NCBI RefSeq assembly: GCF_015680405.1
Contig: NZ_JADLJS010000009.1
Coordinates: 109,787 to 173,786, forward strand
DNA from: Pseudomonas pudica
GTDB lineage: Bacteria > Pseudomonadota > Gammaproteobacteria > Pseudomonadales > Pseudomonadaceae
Direction of reading: 5' to 3'
Length of the DNA stretch: 64,000 nucleotides
Shown: positions 55,666 through 64,000 of the stretch, one piece after another
How the letters are laid out: every line of letters begins with the position of its first letter
Numbering within the stretch: position 1 is the stretch's first letter
Notes under the pieces: model-generated
The model's database searches: none
What the model was told of the DNA's origin: nothing
The model's input: the letters and a program-made list of their open reading frames with translations, nothing else
Program-made: the position numbers and the translations under genes

Positions 55666-57402
55666 ATGCACAAGCCACCACGCACTCGCTCAGAGCTGGC
55701 CGATGTGCTGTTCCGCCTGCGCCGCAGCTTTTTTACCCTGGCCGCCTTCAGCGGCGTGATAAACGTCATGATGTTGACGCCAGCAATTTATATGTTGCAG
55801 GTGTATGACCGCGCCCTGGTCAGCCGCAACGTCACCACCCTGACCATGCTCACCCTGCTGGTGATCGGCTTGTTCATGCTGATGTCGGCCCTGGAGATGG
55901 TCCGCACCCGCGTTCTGATCCGGGTCGGCAACTTCCTCGACATGGACCTGAACCGACGCATCTTCAGCGCTGCCTTCGAACGCAACCTGAGCCGCGCCGG
56001 CGGCAACCCCGCCCAGGCCCTGCAGGACCTTGCGCAGGTGCGCCAGTTTCTGACCGGCAACGGCCTGTTTGCCTTCTTCGATGCCCCCTGGACACCGATC
56101 TACCTGCTGGTCTGCTACCTGATCCACCCGCTGCTGGGGCTGGTAACGCTGATCGGCTCGCTGATCCTGGTAGGCCTGGCCTACCTCACCGAGAAGGCCA
56201 CGCAAAAACCCTTGGCCGAAGCCAACCAGGCGGCCCTGGCCTCGGCCAGCTATGCCAACAACAACCTGCGCAACGCCGAAGTGATCGAAGCCATGGGCAT
56301 GCTGCCGGCGATTGGCAAGCGCTGGTACCAGGGGCACTTGCGCATCCTGCAGATGCAGACACTGGCCTCCGACCGCGCCGCGGTGATCAGCAGCACCGGG
56401 CGCTTCGTGCGCATCACCTTGCAATCGGTAATCCTCGGTGCCGGCGCACTGCTGGCGATCGAAGGCAAGATCACCCCCGGCATGATGATCGCCTGCTCGA
56501 TCCTTACCGGCCGCGCCCTGGCCCCGGTGGAACAGGTGATCGCCGCATGGAAGCAGCTGCTGGGCTGCCGTTCTGCCTGGGGCCGGCTAAACGACCTGCT
56601 GCACGACTACCCGCAGCGGCCACCGAGCATGTCGCTGCAGCGGCCTATGGGCATGCTGGCCGTGGAAAACGTGATCGCCGGCGCCCCCGGCACCAGCAAC
56701 AACATCGTGCGCGGGGTCAGCTTCAGCCTGGTCCCGGGTGAAAGCCTGGGCATCATCGGCCCTTCGGCCTCGGGCAAGTCCACCCTCGCCCGCCTGCTGG
56801 TAGGCGTGTGGCCGACCCAGGCCGGCAAGGTGCGCCTGGACGGCGCCGACATCTTCACCTGGAACAAGGCCGAACTCGGCCCGTGGCTCGGCTACCTGCC
56901 CCAGGACGTGGAGTTGTTCGAGGGCACCATCGCCGAGAACATCGCACGCTTCGCCGAGGTGGACAGCGAAGCGGTGATCCGTGCGGCCCGTAGCAGCGGC
57001 GTGCACGACATGATCCTGCGCTTCCCGCAGGGCTACGACACCCGCCTGGCAGCCGACGGCAGCCCGCTGTCCGGTGGCCAGAAGCAACGCATCGCCCTGG
57101 CCCGTGCGCTGTATGGTGAGCCGAACCTGGTAGTGCTGGACGAGCCCAATGCCAACCTGGATGACGTCGGCGAAAAGGCCCTGGTCGATGCGTTGGCCGA
57201 ACTCAAGGCGCGCGGGGCCACGGTAATCCTCATTTCCCACCGGCCCAATGTGCTGTGTGCGGTCGACAAGGTGCTGATGTTGCGTGACGGCGCCGTGCAC
57301 ATGCTCGGCAGCCGCGACGAGGTGTTCGCGGCGCTGCGCAAGGCCAGCGTGATCCCGGCGACGACCGCAGCGCCGCTGGCCTCGGTAAAAGTACGGGAGT
57401 GA
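55666..57402 (+). CDS. Type I secretion ABC transporter/ATPase (PrtD-like)
   Basis: 578 residues from the ATG at 55666 (AGGGAGG five bases upstream). The N-terminal transmembrane domain starts directly with helices (FFTLAAFSGVINVMMLTPAIYMLQVYDRAL) and has no C39 peptidase domain, as in PrtD/AprD. In the nucleotide-binding domain, Walker A is GPSASGKST, the Q-loop YLPQDVELFEG, the signature LSGGQKQRIALARAL, and Walker B LVVLDEPNANLD. It drives export of unprocessed RTX proteins recognised by a C-terminal signal, which fits the divergent PehA-like protein. Confidence 0.94.
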   Translation: MHKPPRTRSELADVLFRLRRSFFTLAAFSGVINVMMLTPAIYMLQVYDRALVSRNVTTLTMLTLLVIGLFMLMSALEMVRTRVLIRVGNFLDMDLNRRIFSAAFERNLSRAGGNPAQALQDLAQVRQFLTGNGLFAFFDAPWTPIYLLVCYLIHPLLGLVTLIGSLILVGLAYLTEKATQKPLAEANQAALASASYANNNLRNAEVIEAMGMLPAIGKRWYQGHLRILQMQTLASDRAAVISSTGRFVRITLQSVILGAGALLAIEGKITPGMMIACSILTGRALAPVEQVIAAWKQLLGCRSAWGRLNDLLHDYPQRPPSMSLQRPMGMLAVENVIAGAPGTSNNIVRGVSFSLVPGESLGIIGPSASGKSTLARLLVGVWPTQAGKVRLDGADIFTWNKAELGPWLGYLPQDVELFEGTIAENIARFAEVDSEAVIRAARSSGVHDMILRFPQGYDTRLAADGSPLSGGQKQRIALARALYGEPNLVVLDEPNANLDDVGEKALVDALAELKARGATVILISHRPNVLCAVDKVLMLRDGAVHMLGSRDEVFAALRKASVIPATTAAPLASVKVRE

Positions 57403-57409
57403 CCGAATC

Positions 57410-58750
57410 ATGCAGATGACCCAACACGCCGAATTGATTCCTGCCGAGGCCCGCAACCTGATCGACCTGGACGCAGGGCGGCCGGCACGCTGGGGGGTAT
57501 GGCTGGTCATCGCCGGCTTTGGCGGCTTCCTGCTGTGGTCGTGCCTGGCGCCGCTGGACGCCGGCGTGGTCGCCACTGGCACGGTCAAGGTCACCAGCAA
57601 CCGCAAGGCGGTGCAGCACCTGACCGGCGGCACGGTCGAGGCGATCCTGGTGCGCGAAGGCGATGTGGTGAGGAAAGGCCAGGAAGTGGTACGCCTGGAC
57701 GCCCTGCGCGCGGTGGCCGAACAGGGCGCGGTCAGTGCCCAGTACATCGTCAGCAAGACCGTGGAAAACCGCCTGGAAGCCGAACGCGATGGCCGTGACA
57801 CAGTCACCTTCGACCCTGCACTGCTCAAGCACTACGAAGGCGACCCGCGCCTGCTGGCCGCCATGGACCTGCAACAGCGCCTGCTGGATACACGCCGCGC
57901 TGGCCTGGCCGGTGAACTGAGCATCCTCGAGGAAAACCTTGCTGCCACGGCGGTGCAGCTCAAGGGGCTGCAGCAGGTGTATGGCGCCCGCGCCTCGCAG
58001 ATCGGCTTCCTCAACCAGGAACTGCAAGGCACACGCGTGCTGGCCGCCGAAGGCTATGTGCCACGCAACCGCCTGCTGGAGCTTGAGCGCAACAATGCCG
58101 ACCTGTCCGCCGGCCAGGCCGAAAACCTCAACAACATTGCCCGGACGCGCAGCCAGGCCACCGAGATCAAGCTGCGCATCCTGCAACGCCAGCACGACTA
58201 CCTCAAAGAAGTGGAATCGCAACTGACCGATACCGCCAAGGAGAACACCACCCTGGCCGATCGCCTGCGCGCGCTGGACTATGAAGTGACCCACACGGTG
58301 ATCCGCTCGCCGATCGACGGCATGGTCCAGGCCCTGAGCATCGCCACGGTCGGGGGCATCATCCAGCCTGGGGCAAAGATCATGGAGGTGGTGCCGCTCG
58401 ACCAGCCGTTGCAGGTGGACGCGATGATCCCGGTGCAGGCCATCGACAAGATGGTGCCGGGCCTGGACGTGGACCTGGCCTTCCCCGCCTTCAACCATGC
58501 GCAGACGCCAAACATCCCGGGGCGGGTCAAGACGATCTCAGCCGACCGCCTGATGGACGAAGAAAGCAAGCAGCCGTACTACCTGGCCCAGGTGGAAGTG
58601 ACGCAGGACGGCATGGGCTTGCTGGGCAGCAACCACATCCGCCCCGGCATGCCGGCCACCGTCACCATCAAGACCGGCGAGCGCAACCTGCTCAGCTACC
58701 TGCTCAAGCCGATGCTCGAACGCGTGGACGCCTCGTTCAAGGAGCAATGA
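57410..58750 (+). CDS. HlyD-family periplasmic adaptor of type I secretion
   Basis: 446 residues. There is one N-terminal membrane helix (WLVIAGFGGFLLWSCLAPL, about 31-49), a lipoyl/barrel-sandwich half (GTVKVTSNRKAVQHLTGGTVEAILVREGDVV), long coiled coils (about 150-290) and a beta-barrel C terminus (VIRSPIDGMVQALSIATVGGIIQPG). It links ABC protein and TolC. It begins 7 bp after the ABC stop. PrtE/AprE type. Confidence 0.94.
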   Translation: MQMTQHAELIPAEARNLIDLDAGRPARWGVWLVIAGFGGFLLWSCLAPLDAGVVATGTVKVTSNRKAVQHLTGGTVEAILVREGDVVRKGQEVVRLDALRAVAEQGAVSAQYIVSKTVENRLEAERDGRDTVTFDPALLKHYEGDPRLLAAMDLQQRLLDTRRAGLAGELSILEENLAATAVQLKGLQQVYGARASQIGFLNQELQGTRVLAAEGYVPRNRLLELERNNADLSAGQAENLNNIARTRSQATEIKLRILQRQHDYLKEVESQLTDTAKENTTLADRLRALDYEVTHTVIRSPIDGMVQALSIATVGGIIQPGAKIMEVVPLDQPLQVDAMIPVQAIDKMVPGLDVDLAFPAFNHAQTPNIPGRVKTISADRLMDEESKQPYYLAQVEVTQDGMGLLGSNHIRPGMPATVTIKTGERNLLSYLLKPMLERVDASFKEQ

Positions 58751-58751
58751 C

Positions 58752-60080
58752 ATGAATCGCCCGTGCCTGATGTTGTGCCTGTTGGGGTTGTCCGTACAGG
58801 CCAGTGCCATGGACCTGAAGCAAGCCTGGGACCTGCTGCAGTACCAAGGCCCGATCTACCGCGCCGCGGTGCACGAGAAAGAAGCCGGCAGCGAGAACCG
58901 CGCCATCGGCCAGGCCGGCCTGCTACCGCAGATCAACGCTGCGGGCTACTTCAACAAGGTCAATGGCAGCCAGCGTCAGAATGGCCGGGACAGCGACCTG
59001 GACTATGACTCCAAGGGCGCCAACGTGCGTTTGCGCCAACCGCTGTTCAACAAGCAGAAGATGGCCGAATACCGTCAGGGCCAGCAACGTGCCGACTACA
59101 GCGTGGCGGTGTTCGATGCCAAGAGCCAGGACGCTGCGGTGCGTCTGGCAGACGCCTACTTCGACGTGCTGCTGGCCAGTGAAACCATCACCCTGGCCAA
59201 GGCCAAGCTGAATGCCTTCGAAGAGCAGTTGGCGTCGGCTAAGCGGCGCATGGAGCTGGGTGCCGGCACCATCACCGACATCGACGAGTCGGTAGCCCGT
59301 CGCGACCTGGCCGAGGCAGACCTGATCGAGGCCCAGGACAACCTGGTCAACGCCCGCCGAAAGCTGGAAGAGTACATCGGTGAAACGCCGGAGTCGCTGA
59401 CCACCTTGCAGCCGGGCTTCAGCACCCCGCCGCTGATGCCGGGCAACCTGCAGGACTGGCTGGTCAAGGCCCAGGCCGACAGCCCGTTGATTCATGCGCG
59501 CCGGCACAATTACGAGCTGGCCGAAGAAGAAGTGAAACGCGCCCGCGCCGGGCACTGGCCGACCCTGGATTTCGTGGCGGGCTATACCGCCGGCAGCAGC
59601 CAGTCGATTTCCGAACTGAACCAGCGCAACCACTACAGCTCGATCGGGCTGGAGCTGAACATTCCGCTGTACAGCGGCGGCAGCACCAGCGCCCTCACCC
59701 GCCAGGCCAGCGCCAACAGTTCCAAGGCCCTGGATGAACTGGACGCCACACGCGAGGAAGTGATCTCTGGCACCACCCGCGAGTACCGCGGCGTGCAGAG
59801 TGGCGCCTTGCGCATTCAGGCGCTGGAAAAGGCCGTGGCATCCAACGAACGCTCGCTGCTTTCGGCCCGCAAGGGGTTCAGGGAAGGCGGCACCAGCACC
59901 AACTCGGATGTGCTCAATGCCGAGGAATTGCTGTTTGACGCCCGGCATGACCTGTTCGAGGCGAAGCTGAACTACCTGATGTCGCGGCTGCGCCTGGCAT
60001 CGTCGGTGGGCAGCCTGGGGGATGACGATATCCAGCAGATCAACGATTACCTCGGGCCGGAACTATTGGTTACCAATTGA
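58752..60080 (+). CDS. TolC-family outer-membrane channel of type I secretion
   Basis: 442 residues. There is a signal peptide (LMLCLLGLSVQASA, cleavage near 20). Two homologous OEP halves of coiled-coil and barrel strands follow (DLKQAWDLLQYQGPIYRAAVHEKEAGSENRAIGQAGLLPQI..., HYSSIGLELNIPLYSGG). It ends the exporter operon, starts 1 bp after the HlyD stop with AAGGAG inside that gene, and is followed by REP sequences. Confidence 0.93.
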   Translation: MNRPCLMLCLLGLSVQASAMDLKQAWDLLQYQGPIYRAAVHEKEAGSENRAIGQAGLLPQINAAGYFNKVNGSQRQNGRDSDLDYDSKGANVRLRQPLFNKQKMAEYRQGQQRADYSVAVFDAKSQDAAVRLADAYFDVLLASETITLAKAKLNAFEEQLASAKRRMELGAGTITDIDESVARRDLAEADLIEAQDNLVNARRKLEEYIGETPESLTTLQPGFSTPPLMPGNLQDWLVKAQADSPLIHARRHNYELAEEEVKRARAGHWPTLDFVAGYTAGSSQSISELNQRNHYSSIGLELNIPLYSGGSTSALTRQASANSSKALDELDATREEVISGTTREYRGVQSGALRIQALEKAVASNERSLLSARKGFREGGTSTNSDVLNAEELLFDARHDLFEAKLNYLMSRLRLASSVGSLGDDDIQQINDYLGPELLVTN

Positions 60081-60089
60081 TGCTGCCTT

Positions 60090-60209
60090 TGTGGGAGCGG
60101 CCTTGTGTCGCGAAAGGGCCGCAAAGCGGCCCCGGCAATTTGTGCATTGGTGCTGAAAACCTGGGGCTGCTGCGCAGCCCATCGCGACGCAAGGCCGCTC
60201 CCACAGGGT
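60090..60209. repeat. REP elements after the exporter operon
   Basis: A REP unit at 60090-60121 (GTGGGAGCGGCCTTGTGTCG) and an inverted unit at 60174-60209 (CGACGCAAGGCCGCTCCCAC), with GGGCCGCAAAGCGGCCCC stem between. They separate tolC from the PAS-GGDEF gene and probably end the secretion transcript. Confidence 0.8.
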
Positions 60210-60279
60210 ATGCGGCACCTGCCGCATTTTGTTCCATTTCAGGCTATGATCGGTCACCCTGCCGCGGACGCCCTGCCCC

Positions 60280-61143
60280 ATGCCCGTAGACTTGCAAGCG
60301 TTATACCCCAGGCTGATCCACCTGATGCTGGACACGGTGTTCGTGGTCGACAGGGACAACCAGATCGTTTTCGTCAGCGATGCCTGCGAGGCGCTGCTGG
60401 GCTACCGGGCCTGCGAACTGATCGGCACCCCGATCACCGACTACATGCACCCTGACGACCTGGTGATCACCCGTGCATCGATCCTCCGGGTGATGAACGG
60501 CCAATCCCATTACGACTTCCGCAACCGCTACATCCGCAAGGATGGCGGTATCGTGCACATCCTGTGGGCGGCCTGCTGGTCCGATGAGGCCGATGCCCGC
60601 ATCGGTGTGGCGCGGGATGTCACCGCCCAACACCAGGCCGAGGAAGAACTGCGCTTCCTGGCCCACCATGACCCCCTCACCCGCCTGGCCAACCGGGCCA
60701 TGTTCAACGAGCGGCTGGACACCGCCCTTGCCGCGGCCCGGCATCACAACCAGCCGCTGGCGTTGCTGTTCATCGATATCAATGACTTCAAGGACATCAA
60801 CGACAACCACGGCCACAGCATGGGTGACCGCGTGTTGTGCACTCTGGCGCGGCGCCTGGAAGGCTGCGTAGGCGCGACCGATACAGTGGCGCGGATGGGC
60901 GGTGACGAGTTCACCGTGCTGTTGACCGACTACGTGTCGCCAGAGGCCATCGCCGAGCAGCTGGCACGTATCCTGGCCGCCATGGCCGAGCCACTTGGCG
61001 CCGAGTTTGCCGGCATCGATGCGCCATCCTGCAGCATTGGCGTAGCCCGTTTCCCCGATGACGGCAACGATGCCGACATGCTGCTGCGCCATGCTGATGG
61101 CGATATGTACCGGATCAAGCGACAGCGCGCTGCGGCCGGCTGA
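60280..61143 (+). CDS. PAS-GGDEF diguanylate cyclase
   Basis: 287 residues, soluble. The PAS domain (about 10-115, VFVVDRDNQIVFVSDACEALLGY) is followed by a GGDEF domain with an intact active site M-GGDEF at 207-211, so it should make c-di-GMP from two GTP. The feedback I-site RxxD expected five residues before GGDEF reads GATD (198-201), so product inhibition is probably absent. No TM or signal peptide. The ribosome site is weak. The ligand of the PAS domain is unknown. Confidence 0.9.
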   Translation: MPVDLQALYPRLIHLMLDTVFVVDRDNQIVFVSDACEALLGYRACELIGTPITDYMHPDDLVITRASILRVMNGQSHYDFRNRYIRKDGGIVHILWAACWSDEADARIGVARDVTAQHQAEEELRFLAHHDPLTRLANRAMFNERLDTALAAARHHNQPLALLFIDINDFKDINDNHGHSMGDRVLCTLARRLEGCVGATDTVARMGGDEFTVLLTDYVSPEAIAEQLARILAAMAEPLGAEFAGIDAPSCSIGVARFPDDGNDADMLLRHADGDMYRIKRQRAAAG

Positions 61144-61188
61144 GTGCTCTGGCGGCCGCTGGCGAAATCGAGCACAACGGAGATGACC

Positions 61189-61857
61189 ATGCGCAATCCT
61201 GAAGACGCCTTGCTCGACAGCTGGCAGTACAACGCTCAGGCCTGGATCGATGCCGTGCGCAGCGGCAGTATCGAGAGCCGTCGCCAGGTTACCGACCAGG
61301 CCATCCTGCTGGCCATTCTTGGCCGCCAGCCCGAACGGGTGCTCGACCTGGGCTGTGGTGAAGGCTGGCTGCTGCGCGCGCTGGCTGACCGGGGTGTCGA
61401 GGCGGTAGGTGTGGATGGAGACCGGGCGCTGGTGGATGCCGCACGTGCTGCCGGTTCCGCCGAGGTACACCTGGCCAGCTATGCACAGCTGGCCACCGGC
61501 CAGGCCTATGTTGGCAAGGACTATGACCTGATCTGTGCCAACTTCGCCCTGTTGCAGCAGGACATCATCCCGCTGCTGGCGGCGATGAATGCGTTGCTGG
61601 CGCCCGGCGGTGCGCTGGTGATCCAGACCCTGCACCCGTGGGGCGTGGCGGATGGGGATTACCAGGATGGCTGGCGGGAGGAATCGTTTGCCGGGTTCGC
61701 CGGGGATTGGCAGGTGATGCCGTGGTACTTCCGTACCCTGGCCAGCTGGCTGAGCGCGCTGGACATGGCGGGGTTGCGGCTGGCCAGCCTGCAGGAGCCA
61801 CAGCACCCGCAGAGTGCGCTGCCGCAGTCGCTGCTTCTGGTGGCCGAGGGGCGCTGA
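61189..61857 (+). CDS. Class I SAM-dependent methyltransferase
   Basis: 222 residues from the ATG at 61189, GGAG six bases upstream (ATGs at 61144 and 61183 have worse spacing). The SAM-binding motif I is VLDLGCGEGWLLRAL and the acidic residue of motif II is GVDGDR; motif IV is YDLICANFALLQQD. The substrate is not predictable; UbiG/BioC-like small-molecule methyltransferases are the closest in pattern. It is 45 bp after the cyclase gene and possibly cotranscribed. Confidence 0.87.
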   Translation: MRNPEDALLDSWQYNAQAWIDAVRSGSIESRRQVTDQAILLAILGRQPERVLDLGCGEGWLLRALADRGVEAVGVDGDRALVDAARAAGSAEVHLASYAQLATGQAYVGKDYDLICANFALLQQDIIPLLAAMNALLAPGGALVIQTLHPWGVADGDYQDGWREESFAGFAGDWQVMPWYFRTLASWLSALDMAGLRLASLQEPQHPQSALPQSLLLVAEGR

Positions 61858-61871
61858 TCGGCAGTGGCTTT

Positions 61872-61968
61872 ACCGGCCTCATCGCCGGCAAGCCAGCTCC
61901 CACAGGGGCTGCAAAAGCCCATCGGGCCGCGGTGATCCTGTGGTAGCTGGCTTGCCGGCGATGAGGCC
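61872..61968. repeat. Inverted REP pair between convergent genes
   Basis: Units at 61872-61906 (CCGGCCTCATCGCCGGCAAG...) and 61937-61968, its inverted partner (CTGGCTTGCCGGCGATGAGG). They lie between the methyltransferase gene and quiC and should fold and terminate both. Confidence 0.85.
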
Positions 61969-61983
61969 GATACAGGCAAGCAA

Positions 61984-63891
61984 CTACAGGACCGGCTTGC
62001 GCGCCGCCCCGCTGCGGGCCTTGGCCATCGCCGCCAGGCGCACCGCGACGTTGGCCGCACCGTAACCGGCATACCCCCCCTTGCGCTGGATGATCTCGAA
62101 GAAGAAACGCTCTTCGAACGGCTCGGTGTACACGTGGAACAGCTCGCCGCCCTGGGCATCGCGGTCGTACAGCACGTTGTAGTAGGCCAGTTCACTGAGG
62201 AACTCGTCATCGAAATCGAAACGCGCCGCCAGGTCGTCGTAGTAATTCAGCGGGATTTCCAGCAGCGGTACCCCAGCCAGTTTGGCCCGCGCCACTTCGC
62301 GGAAGATGTCGTCGCAATCGAAGGCGATGTGATGCACCCCCGAACCGCGATAACTGGACAACGCATGGGCGATGGCGGTGTTGCGGTTTTCCGAGATGTT
62401 CAGCGGCAGGCGCAGGGTGCCGCACTGGCTACGCAGGGCGCGGCTCTTGACCAGGCCGTAAGGGTCCGGCAGGACCACTTCGTCGTCGGCGGCGAAATCG
62501 AACAGGCTCTTGTAGAACAGCACCCAGCTGTCCAGCGACTCGGCCGGCAGGGCCAGGGCCATGTGGTCGATGCGGCGCAGGCCGCCGGTGGCCGTGGCGT
62601 TCTTGTCCAGGCTGAAGTCGGTGTCGTACAGGGTCTGGCCGGCGGTGCCCTGCTCCACCAGGTACAGCAGGCTGCCATCCGGTGCACGTACCGCCGGCAC
62701 TTCGCACTCGTTGGGCCCGACCAGGCCACGGAACGGCTGGCCACGGAAGGCGGTGGCGCGCTTCAGGGCGGCTTGCTGGTCCTTGACCCGCAGCGCGGTG
62801 GCGCACAGCGACGGCCCGTGGGCCTCGAAGAAGTTGTGGCCGAAGGAATAGGGTTCGGCGTTCAGCACAATGTTGATATCGCCCTGGCGCAGCAGCTGCA
62901 CTTCTTTGCTGCGGTGCTTGCCGGCTTCGGCAAAGCCCAGGCGCTTCAGCCAGCTGCCCAGGCGCGCGCCGACGGCTTCGTCGACCGCGAATTCGAGGAA
63001 CTCCACGCCGTCATAGGCACTGGCCGCCGGCGGGGTGAACAGCACACCAGGCTCGATCGAGGTGCCTTCCTGCTCCAGGCGCAGGCGGGTTTGCTCTTCG
63101 AGGTACAGCAGCGAACGCAGGCCATCGGCGGCGTTCTGCCGGGGCGGTGCGGCGCGGAAGCCGTCGTTGAAGATTTCCAGCGACAACGGCCCGCGGTAAC
63201 CGGTGGCAAGGATTGGCGCCAGGAAACCGGCCATGTCCATCTCGCCCTGCCCCGGGAAGCAGCGGAAGTGGCGGCTCCACTCCAGCACATCCATGGCCAG
63301 GATCGGCGCGTCGGCCATTTGCACGAAGAAGATCTTGTCGCCGGGGATGTCGCGGATCGCGCTCGGGTCGCCCTTGAGCGACAAGGTGTGGAAGCTGTCG
63401 AGGATCACCCCGAGGGCAGGGTGGTCGGCCTGGCGCACCAGGTTCCAGACTTGCTGGTAGGTGTTGACGTGGCGGCCCCAGGCCAGGGCTTCGTAGCCAA
63501 TGCGCAGGCCGCGTTTGCCAGCGTGCTCGGCCAGCAGGCGCAGGTCGTCGACCAGCAGTTGTTCTTCGCCAAGGGCATCGGCCTGGACGTTGCTGCACAC
63601 CAGCACCAGGTCGGTGCCCAGTTCCTGCATCAGGTCGAACTTGCGCTCGGCGCGGTCGAGGTTTTTCTGCAGGCGGTCGCGGCGGCAGCCTTCAAAGTCG
63701 CGAAACGGCTGGAACAGGGTGATGGCAATACCCAGGTCGGCGCACATCTGCCGCACCTGGCGCGGGCTGCCAGCGTAATAGAGCAGGTCGTTTTCGAAGA
63801 TCTCGACGCCGTCAAAACCGGCGGCGGCGATGGCTTCGAGCTTTTCCGGCAGGGTGCCGCTCAAGGACACGGTAGCGATCGAACGCTGCAT
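61984..63891 (-). CDS. quiC: 3-Dehydroshikimate dehydratase fused to HPPD-like domain
   Basis: 635 residues. The N-terminal TIM barrel (1 to about 290) is an AP-endonuclease-2-like DHS dehydratase with metal ligands E134 (GYEALAW), D165 (ILDSFH), Q191 (FVQMAD) and E239 (LSLEIFND). It converts 3-dehydroshikimate to protocatechuate. The C-terminal half (about 300-625) is a 4-hydroxyphenylpyruvate dioxygenase-like VOC pair with H (RIDHMAL), H (GVHHIAF) and E (FFFEIIQRKGG) still in place. This two-domain form is the QuiC1 type of pseudomonads. It allows growth on quinate or shikimate via the beta-ketoadipate pathway. Monocistronic as seen. Confidence 0.95.
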   Translation of the reverse strand: MQRSIATVSLSGTLPEKLEAIAAAGFDGVEIFENDLLYYAGSPRQVRQMCADLGIAITLFQPFRDFEGCRRDRLQKNLDRAERKFDLMQELGTDLVLVCSNVQADALGEEQLLVDDLRLLAEHAGKRGLRIGYEALAWGRHVNTYQQVWNLVRQADHPALGVILDSFHTLSLKGDPSAIRDIPGDKIFFVQMADAPILAMDVLEWSRHFRCFPGQGEMDMAGFLAPILATGYRGPLSLEIFNDGFRAAPPRQNAADGLRSLLYLEEQTRLRLEQEGTSIEPGVLFTPPAASAYDGVEFLEFAVDEAVGARLGSWLKRLGFAEAGKHRSKEVQLLRQGDINIVLNAEPYSFGHNFFEAHGPSLCATALRVKDQQAALKRATAFRGQPFRGLVGPNECEVPAVRAPDGSLLYLVEQGTAGQTLYDTDFSLDKNATATGGLRRIDHMALALPAESLDSWVLFYKSLFDFAADDEVVLPDPYGLVKSRALRSQCGTLRLPLNISENRNTAIAHALSSYRGSGVHHIAFDCDDIFREVARAKLAGVPLLEIPLNYYDDLAARFDFDDEFLSELAYYNVLYDRDAQGGELFHVYTEPFEERFFFEIIQRKGGYAGYGAANVAVRLAAMAKARSGAARKPVL

Positions 63892-63937
63892 GGCGGGAGT
63901 TCCTTGTTGTTAGAGGGTTGAGGCCAGGGCTGCCTGT

Positions 63938-64000
63938 ACCGGCCCAATCGCCGGCAAGCCAGCTCCCACAGGATTGGCGCATACCTTGTGGGAGCTGGCT
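63938..64000. repeat. REP pair at the right edge
   Basis: A REP unit at 63938-63972 (CGGCCCAATCGCCGGCAAGC...) and the start of an inverted partner (63984-64000, TTGTGGGAGCTGGCT) cut by the window end. It lies upstream of quiC, unlike most others, which are at 3' ends. Confidence 0.7.

Noticed and set aside
1..64000. tRNA or tmRNA genes and integrase or transposase genes as signs of an integrated island.
   Set aside because: None recognised in the intergenic sequence or protein set. Modules vary in function but codon use looks uniform by eye.

Overview
The window is high-GC DNA from a fluorescent pseudomonad, almost certainly of the Pseudomonas putida group. The grounds are the codon use, the putida-type REP sequences at most convergent gene junctions, the fused 3-dehydroshikimate dehydratase QuiC, and a giant PehA-like peroxidase beside its own type I secretion genes. 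From memory, the quiC to pehA stretch matches one stretch of the P. putida KT2440 chromosome. I see no rRNA, tRNA, CRISPR array, IS element or prophage. The window reads as chromosomal accessory and metabolic modules.

Left part (1-16 kb). A pqiA-pqiA-pqiB envelope lipid-transport operon (cut by the left edge) is followed by a glycine-zipper protein, a LysR regulator, a 61-residue two-cysteine peptide and a VOC protein. A tightly coupled seven-gene operon then runs leftward from 11616 to 5333: 'thermostable hemolysin' family protein, AMP-dependent acyl ligase, heme-oxygenase-like diiron oxidase, short-chain dehydrogenase, TPR lipo/periplasmic protein, OmpR-type response regulator and histidine kinase. 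A PmrA-box-like direct repeat sits just upstream. It looks like an undescribed, self-regulated pathway for an acyl-derived metabolite. Next come an MHS-family MFS transporter, a VOC protein and an alpha/beta-hydrolase fold protein whose nucleophile is glycine.

Centre (16-34 kb). A 1623-residue DUF6543/LRR/NEL-type E3 ubiquitin ligase effector candidate faces a UvrD/HelD-like helicase. A pirin follows, then a complete phenol-to-muconate module: an SphA-like porin, phenol hydroxylase dmpKLMNOP, the divergent sigma-54 activator dmpR, and catechol 1,2-dioxygenase. Both the dmp operon and catA carry a -24/-12 promoter preceded by a pair of similar palindromic upstream sites spaced 31 bp apart. DmpR therefore probably controls both steps, and the catechol is sent to ortho cleavage. 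No meta-cleavage genes are present.

Right part (34-64 kb). An aotJQMOP-like basic amino acid ABC transporter operon ends in an RpiR-type regulator instead of ArgR. A divergent LysR gene precedes dctA-ttdA-ttdB for uptake and dehydration of tartrate. Then comes an 11.6-kb gene for a secreted protein with two peroxidase modules, calcium-binding inserts and RTX repeats, divergent from its ABC/HlyD/TolC exporter. A PAS-GGDEF protein, a methyltransferase and QuiC close the window.
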